DNA from: Cinclus cinclus
Taxonomy: Eukaryota; Chordata; Aves; Passeriformes; Cinclidae
Reading direction: 5' to 3'
Assembly: GCF_963662255.1 (NCBI RefSeq)
Contig: NC_085059.1
Coordinates: forward strand, 3,334,501-3,398,500
Length of the DNA: 64,000 nt
Position 1 is the stretch's first letter, and each line of letters starts with the position of its first letter. Below the pieces are notes generated by a model. The model made no database searches, was not told the origin of the DNA, and worked only from the letters and a program-made list of their open reading frames with translations. The position numbers and the translations under genes were made by a program. Of the stretch, positions 59,398 to 64,000 are shown in pieces.

Positions 59398-59613
59398 GTG
59401 ACCTCTGAAAGACTCTCAATCATTGCACTTGTTCTCTTTAATGTCCTACCCTTTGCCAGCAGCAGAATTGTTCAACAGCCAAAACAGAACATTTGGATTA
59501 CCCTGGCCAACATAACGCACCAAGAGACGTTAGGTCTATCTGTTGCCACCCCCAAACAACCCCTTTTCAACATGCCTGGTAGGTCTACCAGCAGACGAAT
59601 GCCCAGTAAATAA
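59398..59613 (+). pseudogene. env: env leader/start fragment, provirus 2
   Basis: Same fragment and same stop as in copy 1. Confidence 0.6.
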
Positions 59614-60643
59614 AAAGACCATCAATGCCATGCGAGGTAACAGTCCCAAAAGTAAGTTAAAATACAACCCTGTAGACTTTTGGAACTCATGGGCTCTTGA
59701 TCTTCCACATGCGCCATTAGAGCCTCAAGAACTGGAACTATTTGGCTCAGTTAAAATGGACTACTGCATCACCTTTCGCTATAAAAAGAGAGTTCAGCTG
59801 ATAAGGGCTAACGGAGGTAAGCCCCAAATCGTGAAAACAGATGAACCAGCGTTGTGGGATGTTTCCCCCCACCATCCAGGGTATAAAAATGAGAGCCTAT
59901 GGTGTAATTATACCTCACGACATCCATCTAAATCAAGTGATACTCCTCTGCAGTTACCTCCAGGTACATTTCTTGTTTGTGGGGACAGAGCATGGCCTGC
60001 CATTCCGTCTCATATTAAAGGTGGACCATGTAGCCTTGGTAGGCTTACTTTACTAACTCCCAATGTCACAGCACTAATTGGTAATAGCAAAAAGAGGAAA
60101 AAGCGTTTTGCACATCAATTCCAATCTGATTGTAACAGTAAATTAGAGTTTTGGAATAGAGGACAAAGGATAATCGCCTCTGCTCTTGTACCTTGGGTAG
60201 CTGCTGCACAAGCAGTCACCCAGTTGGGAAGATTGGGATGTTGGTTAAGTAAACAAACCAACGCTACTTCCGTCGCTCTAAGTGATCTTCTGACAGATGT
60301 TGTCAGTATAAGGCATGCAACATTGCAAAACAGAGCTGCCATAGATTGTTTGCTGTTGGCACAAGGACATGGATGCCAGGACTTTGAAGGCATGTGCTGC
60401 ATGAACCTTTCTGATCATAGCGAATCTATACACAAAAGTATTCAAGCTCTCAAAGATGGAGTCAAAGAGTTACAAATCAAGGATGACACGAACTGGTTTA
60501 ATGGACTCTTGAAAAGTTGGGGAAACAAAGGGTGGGTGTTACCTATAATGAAAACTGGGTTACTTCATAATTGTTGTTGTTGTACTGTTAATTGTTTCTT
60601 GCTTGTTACAGTGTTTTTACAAAGTTCTACAAAAATCATTTAG
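59543..60643 (+). pseudogene. env: env: surface C-part and transmembrane subunit, provirus 2
   Basis: One visible residue difference from copy 1 (Pro for Arg at residue 61). Furin-type site, fusion segment and C-x6-CC kept; the membrane span is likewise in another frame. Confidence 0.82.
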
Positions 60644-60663
60644 CTCTATTTTTATAGTTAAAC

Positions 60664-60676
60664 AGAAAGGGGAAGA
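60664..60676 (+). other. Polypurine tract, provirus 2
   Basis: AGAAAGGGGAAGA next to the 3' LTR, identical to copy 1. Confidence 0.85.
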
Positions 60677-61301
60677 TGTGGGAATCGAGCTGGCTGACAT
60701 CCAAAGCCAGACCAGTGTTTTTGGTGAGTTGCCCCTTGGCCCCAGACCTTGGAGGGCATTTGTTTAAGTTTATAACCGTTCCTAAGAAATTTGTCAAAGG
60801 TTTTAAAACTGTTTATGGTAAAGCTTTATAGCCCTCATTTCCCATTGGTTACCTCCATTCCCAGTTATGTCATCCCTTTTCTCTCCCCAGTTCTGGAAAG
60901 TTCTTGTATCCTTGTACCCCCATTGGTTTATGTTCACCGCATTGTTCCACCCATCCTACCTTACTGGTTACTGCCCCATATTACTCCTCCCTTGCACCAC
61001 TTTTCCCTTTACCCATTGGATTATCATCCTGGACCCACCTCTCATCATCCCTTATAAATACCCTGGATTTTCCCTCAGCCTTGTCTTCTACCCTTAGCTC
61101 TTATAGTGTGTACAGGTGTTTTGGGCCTTCTCCCTCATTTTCTTTTATGATTATTAAAGTATTTAAATCCAGAGTTGTGGTGTCGACCCGTTCCTCATTT
61201 CGCCACGTTAGCCCTGATATCAGGGGAACTTTAGAGGTTGGTCGGGTAGACTGCCCTCGAGTCTCGCAACTGAAATATTGAAAAACAAAAAAAACCCGAC
61301 A
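60677..61301 (+). repeat. 3' LTR of provirus 2 (625 bp)
   Basis: About 3 differences from 31386-32010, near its 3' end (GGTCGGGTAGAC and ATATTG). Confidence 0.93.
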
Positions 61302-61541
61302 GTTAAGAGGCAACAGGAAGTCACAAAGTTACTGAGGCTGCTAGATCACCTCCCCAAAAGAAAAAGCTGAAAAAGCTGTGGCTGCTGAGGAAGGGGAGGT
61401 GAAGCTTGTGTGGCAAGCTCAGAGCATATTCACAGTGAATGAAAGGTGGAAGAGGGAGGGTGACTCTTCCTCAGGAAGTCTACTGATGGGACAAGGGGGA
61501 ATGGGATCAAACGGAAAGAGAGTTGGAAGAGATTTGATGCT

Positions 61542-61735
61542 GGAAAGAAGTTCTTTAATGTGAGGCTGCTTGTCCCTGACACAGGGAGCTGTGCACATGT
61601 GGGTGCCCCATCCCCAGCAACATCCAAGGCCACATTGGACAGGGTTGAAGTGCTGGGAGCTTGCTCAGGTTGGAACCAGATGATTTTTAGGGTCTCTTCC
61701 AAGCCAAACCACTCAAGGATTGGATGGTTCTATGG
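61542..61735 (+). repeat. CR1 fragment, sense (unit 11)
   Basis: Copy of the element at 2764-2957. Confidence 0.85.
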
Positions 61736-61899
61736 CGTCCATCTCCAAGAGAGGAGTGGCCCTGAAGCTTCTGTGACATCACAGGGCCCAGAGTGCTCCA
61801 GGTGGAAGGTCCAGGGCCTGGAGACCAGCACAACAGACAGTTCACCTGCTGCCAGCACTCAGTTCTCCCCCACTCTTCTCTCTCTGCCACGGTGCCAAG

Positions 61900-62424
61900 A
61901 TGTTCCTGCTGCCAGTACTCGCTTGTCCCCCGCTCTTCGTTCTCTGCCTTGGTGCTGAGCTGCTCCTGCTGCCGGGACTTTTCCTGCACTTCTACTGCAC
62001 CATCAACACCAACAGCATGAGCGCTCCTGTCCCAGTGGAGGTACAGTGCCATCCCAGGGAGGGGGGCAGCCCTGACTGCCAGGGCAGGCTGCAGCCCTGT
62101 GGGGATGGATGCTGGGGACAGGGACCCCAAGTGACATTGTGCTGTCTCATGCAGACTGCCAGAGACACCATTGAGGATATGGAGGTGGATGAGCAGGATG
62201 ACACCGAGCCCATGGAAGTGGACGAATATGATGAGACTGAGCCCATGGAAGTGGATGAGCAGGATGACACCGAGCCCATGGAAGTGGACGAATATGATGA
62301 GACTGAGCCCATGGAAGTGGATGAGCAGGATGACACCGAGCCCATGGAAGTGGATGAATATGATGAGACTGAGCCCATGGACGTCGATGAGAAGGACAAG
62401 GAAGAGCCCGTGATCCTGGCATGA
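61900..62424 (+). CDS. Acidic-repeat protein, copy 11 (174 codons)
   Basis: Nearly identical to copy 6, in the equivalent place downstream of a provirus. Probable intron 62041-62154. Confidence 0.55.
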   Translation: MFLLPVLACPPLFVLCLGAELLLLPGLFLHFYCTINTNSMSAPVPVEVQCHPREGGSPDCQGRLQPCGDGCWGQGPQVTLCCLMQTARDTIEDMEVDEQDDTEPMEVDEYDETEPMEVDEQDDTEPMEVDEYDETEPMEVDEQDDTEPMEVDEYDETEPMDVDEKDKEEPVILA

Positions 62425-62551
62425 GGATGGAGCCCCAGGAGCAGGACAACCTGATGCTCCCCTGCCCTGCCCACAGGCAGTGCCCAGCCTGGGGCGGGGC
62501 TGGCTGGCTCTCCTTAGGGACATGGTGCTCAAGGAAGTCCTGCTCTGCTGC

Positions 62552-62580
62552 TTCCTTCCTTCCTTCCTTCCTTCCCTCCC
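62552..62580 (+). repeat. TTCC microsatellite, unit 11 (about 29 bp)
   Basis: Short allele matching unit 6. Confidence 0.95.
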
Positions 62581-63523
62581 AGACTGACAGGGAAAATGGG
62601 CATCGACAGGGCCCCGCTGTAAATATGTTCAGCATGTTCGAGGCTTTTTTTATAGGAACAATTTGAAGATTGTTAGCCTAAAGGTCCCAGAATGTTAATC
62701 TATAGCTTCTAGATTTTTACTGTATAGGTCCCAGATTGTTACCAGTATAGTCTTCCTTGTAAATATGTTCTAGAGATTGTTGTTGCTGTTGCTGTTAGAA
62801 GGAAACATGTTCTTCAAATGTTTGGCTGAACTTTGTTCAATAAATACTATTTCTTATTAAAACCTCGCCTCTCTTTGCAATTTCTTTGGGCAACGTTTGC
62901 ACAGTGCTGGTTTCCACTTGCTCATGGTTCCTGGGGCTGCAGGTCCCTGGGGGTGCTGGCACAGCCAGCCCTGGCTGGGGGTCCCTGTGCAGGGGGGTCC
63001 CACTGAGCCAGCACTGCTGTTCCTGGGGCACAGCAGTGTCCCCAAGGGCAAAGCTCTCACCAGCAGAGAGGGAGCTCTGACAGCAGCAGGCCCTGCAGCA
63101 ACGCCACCAAAGCAAAGGAAACCTCCTGACACCCTTCCTGCTGTGGCCACACGGACTCCTGGGCAGGAGCCAGCATCAGGCACAGGGATGCAACATCCAC
63201 CTCCATGCTCTGAAGGTCACAACAGCCTTGGCAAGTCTGGGACCTGCACCCGGGCTGCTGCAGGGGCTGATGTTTAAGGCTTGCAGCCTCCAAAGCCTCT
63301 GGGCTTTGCTTCCCCCGCTGCCTTCCATTGCCCTGTGCCCAGGATCCTCACCCTGCCCGTGTTCCTGCTGCTGCCAGCAGCCCCCAGAGCCCCTCACTCC
63401 CTGAGCATCCCCATCACAGGGGGCACTGGCAAATCCCACACGCTTCACAAAGCAAACTCCCCCACAGTAACCAAACCACTCTTTGGTCAGAGGGTGCCAA
63501 GGGGAAGCTCAGCACCAGCTGCC

Positions 63524-64000
63524 GTTTAAAGCATGCTTTCAAAAGTGGGTTCAGGCACTCTGGCAGTGCCTGCTGTGCAGCTGAGGCTGTGGGGACACAG
63601 CACTGGCTCAGGCCAGCCCTCAGCCCCTCACAGCTCATGCCAAGGGCCCAGCTCACAAAGCAGTTTCACACCACTTGCTGCAGCTATTTCAAAGGCCTAA
63701 ATGTCATTCGCAGGAGCCATTTAGTTGCCAACTCAGTGTCCGTGTCCTGGCACGAGAAGCCACCAAGGGGCCTCTGCATGTGCACTCAGGGCACTTCCAC
63801 TGCCATCCCAAAGGGATCGCAAAGGACAGGGCTCTTCTTTCAGCACTGCTGAGCTCCTCACCCAGCATTGAAGTCTCAGGAAGAGACAAGAATTGAGTGC
63901 ACCAGGGAAGCTGGCCTCCAAGAAAAGGCATCAATCCCACGGCCCACCCAAGCCAACGGCCTGCATGTCTGTACCTTCTCCTCCTTCTCTCTTCTCTGCT
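63524..64000 (+). repeat. Tandem unit 12 (cut by window end)
   Basis: First 477 bp of another unit; shares GCTGTGCAGC with unit 7. The array therefore continues beyond the window. Confidence 0.93.

Larger units (their letters stand above)
53099..61301 (+). mobile_element. Endogenous retrovirus, class II, copy 2, 8203 bp
   Basis: Duplicate of 23806-32010 with the same junctions and, by eye, about 0.5% internal divergence. It has all the shared lesions plus two private ones: a 1-nt deletion in gag (near 54780) and a TAG in protease (56656-56658). Confidence 0.95.
61302..63523 (+). repeat. Tandem unit 11 (5' part lost at provirus 2)
   Basis: Starts at the same mid-unit point as unit 6 (GTTAAGAGGCAACAGG) and is nearly identical to it. 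AATAAA at 62839. Confidence 0.95.

Noticed and set aside
23806..61301. Intact or exogenous retrovirus
   Set aside because: Every coding region has stops or frameshifts, LTRs are strongly diverged and both copies are embedded in the array.
1..64000. CRISPR array or prokaryotic tandem system
   Set aside because: Repeats are kilobase-scale gene units and simple microsatellites. Poly(A) signals, an intron, CR1 and ERVs show a vertebrate genome.

Overview
The window is vertebrate nuclear DNA, most likely from a bird. The basis is seen directly: every repeat unit carries two 3' fragments that look like CR1 LINE (one ends in the typical GGTTCTATGG tail), and there are two full-length class II (ERVK/betaretrovirus-like) proviruses. 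I cannot tell the species or the chromosome. An ampliconic, ERV-rich region such as the W or an unassembled microchromosome would fit, but that is inference.

Layout: the whole window is one head-to-tail tandem array of a unit of about 4.73-4.90 kb. I set each unit start at the motif GTTTAAAGCATGCTTT. Complete units start at 1, 4756, 9637, 14534, 34233, 39044 and 43787. Units starting at 19305 and 48513 are cut on the right by proviruses at 23806-32010 and 53099-61301. After each provirus the array resumes in mid-unit (32011-34232 and 61302-63523). A twelfth unit starts at 63524 and runs off the end.

Inside each unit, in order: a GC-rich stretch without a convincing gene but with a plus-strand AATAAA (524 in unit 1); an antisense CR1 fragment (898-1094); a minus-strand AATAAA beside a 14-bp perfect hairpin (1310-1353), the probable 3' end of a minus-strand transcript; a block (about 1923-2099) present again in inverted orientation at about 4179-4346; a sense CR1 fragment (2764-2957); an intact plus-strand ORF of usually 174 codons (3122-3646) with a hydrophobic N-terminus, a possible 114-nt in-frame intron and an acidic 11-residue repeat tail; a hypervariable TTCC tract; an AT-rich 3'UTR with two Pumilio-type UGUAAAUA sites and an AATAAA (4071). 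Eleven copies of the ORF are present, all open, with repeat-number changes only in multiples of 33 bp.

The two proviruses are near-identical inside (about 0.5% by eye) and have identical junctions to the array. They were therefore copied as part of a higher-order repeat of 29,293 bp, not inserted twice. Their left and right flanks come from different places in the unit, there is no target-site duplication, and 5' and 3' LTRs differ by about 6-7%. This looks like a recombinant or rearranged provirus. Shared lesions (gag TAA, pol TGA, integrase and env frameshifts) predate the duplication; copy 2 has two extra lesions. The most novel object is the uncharacterised, amplified acidic-repeat gene and its unit architecture.
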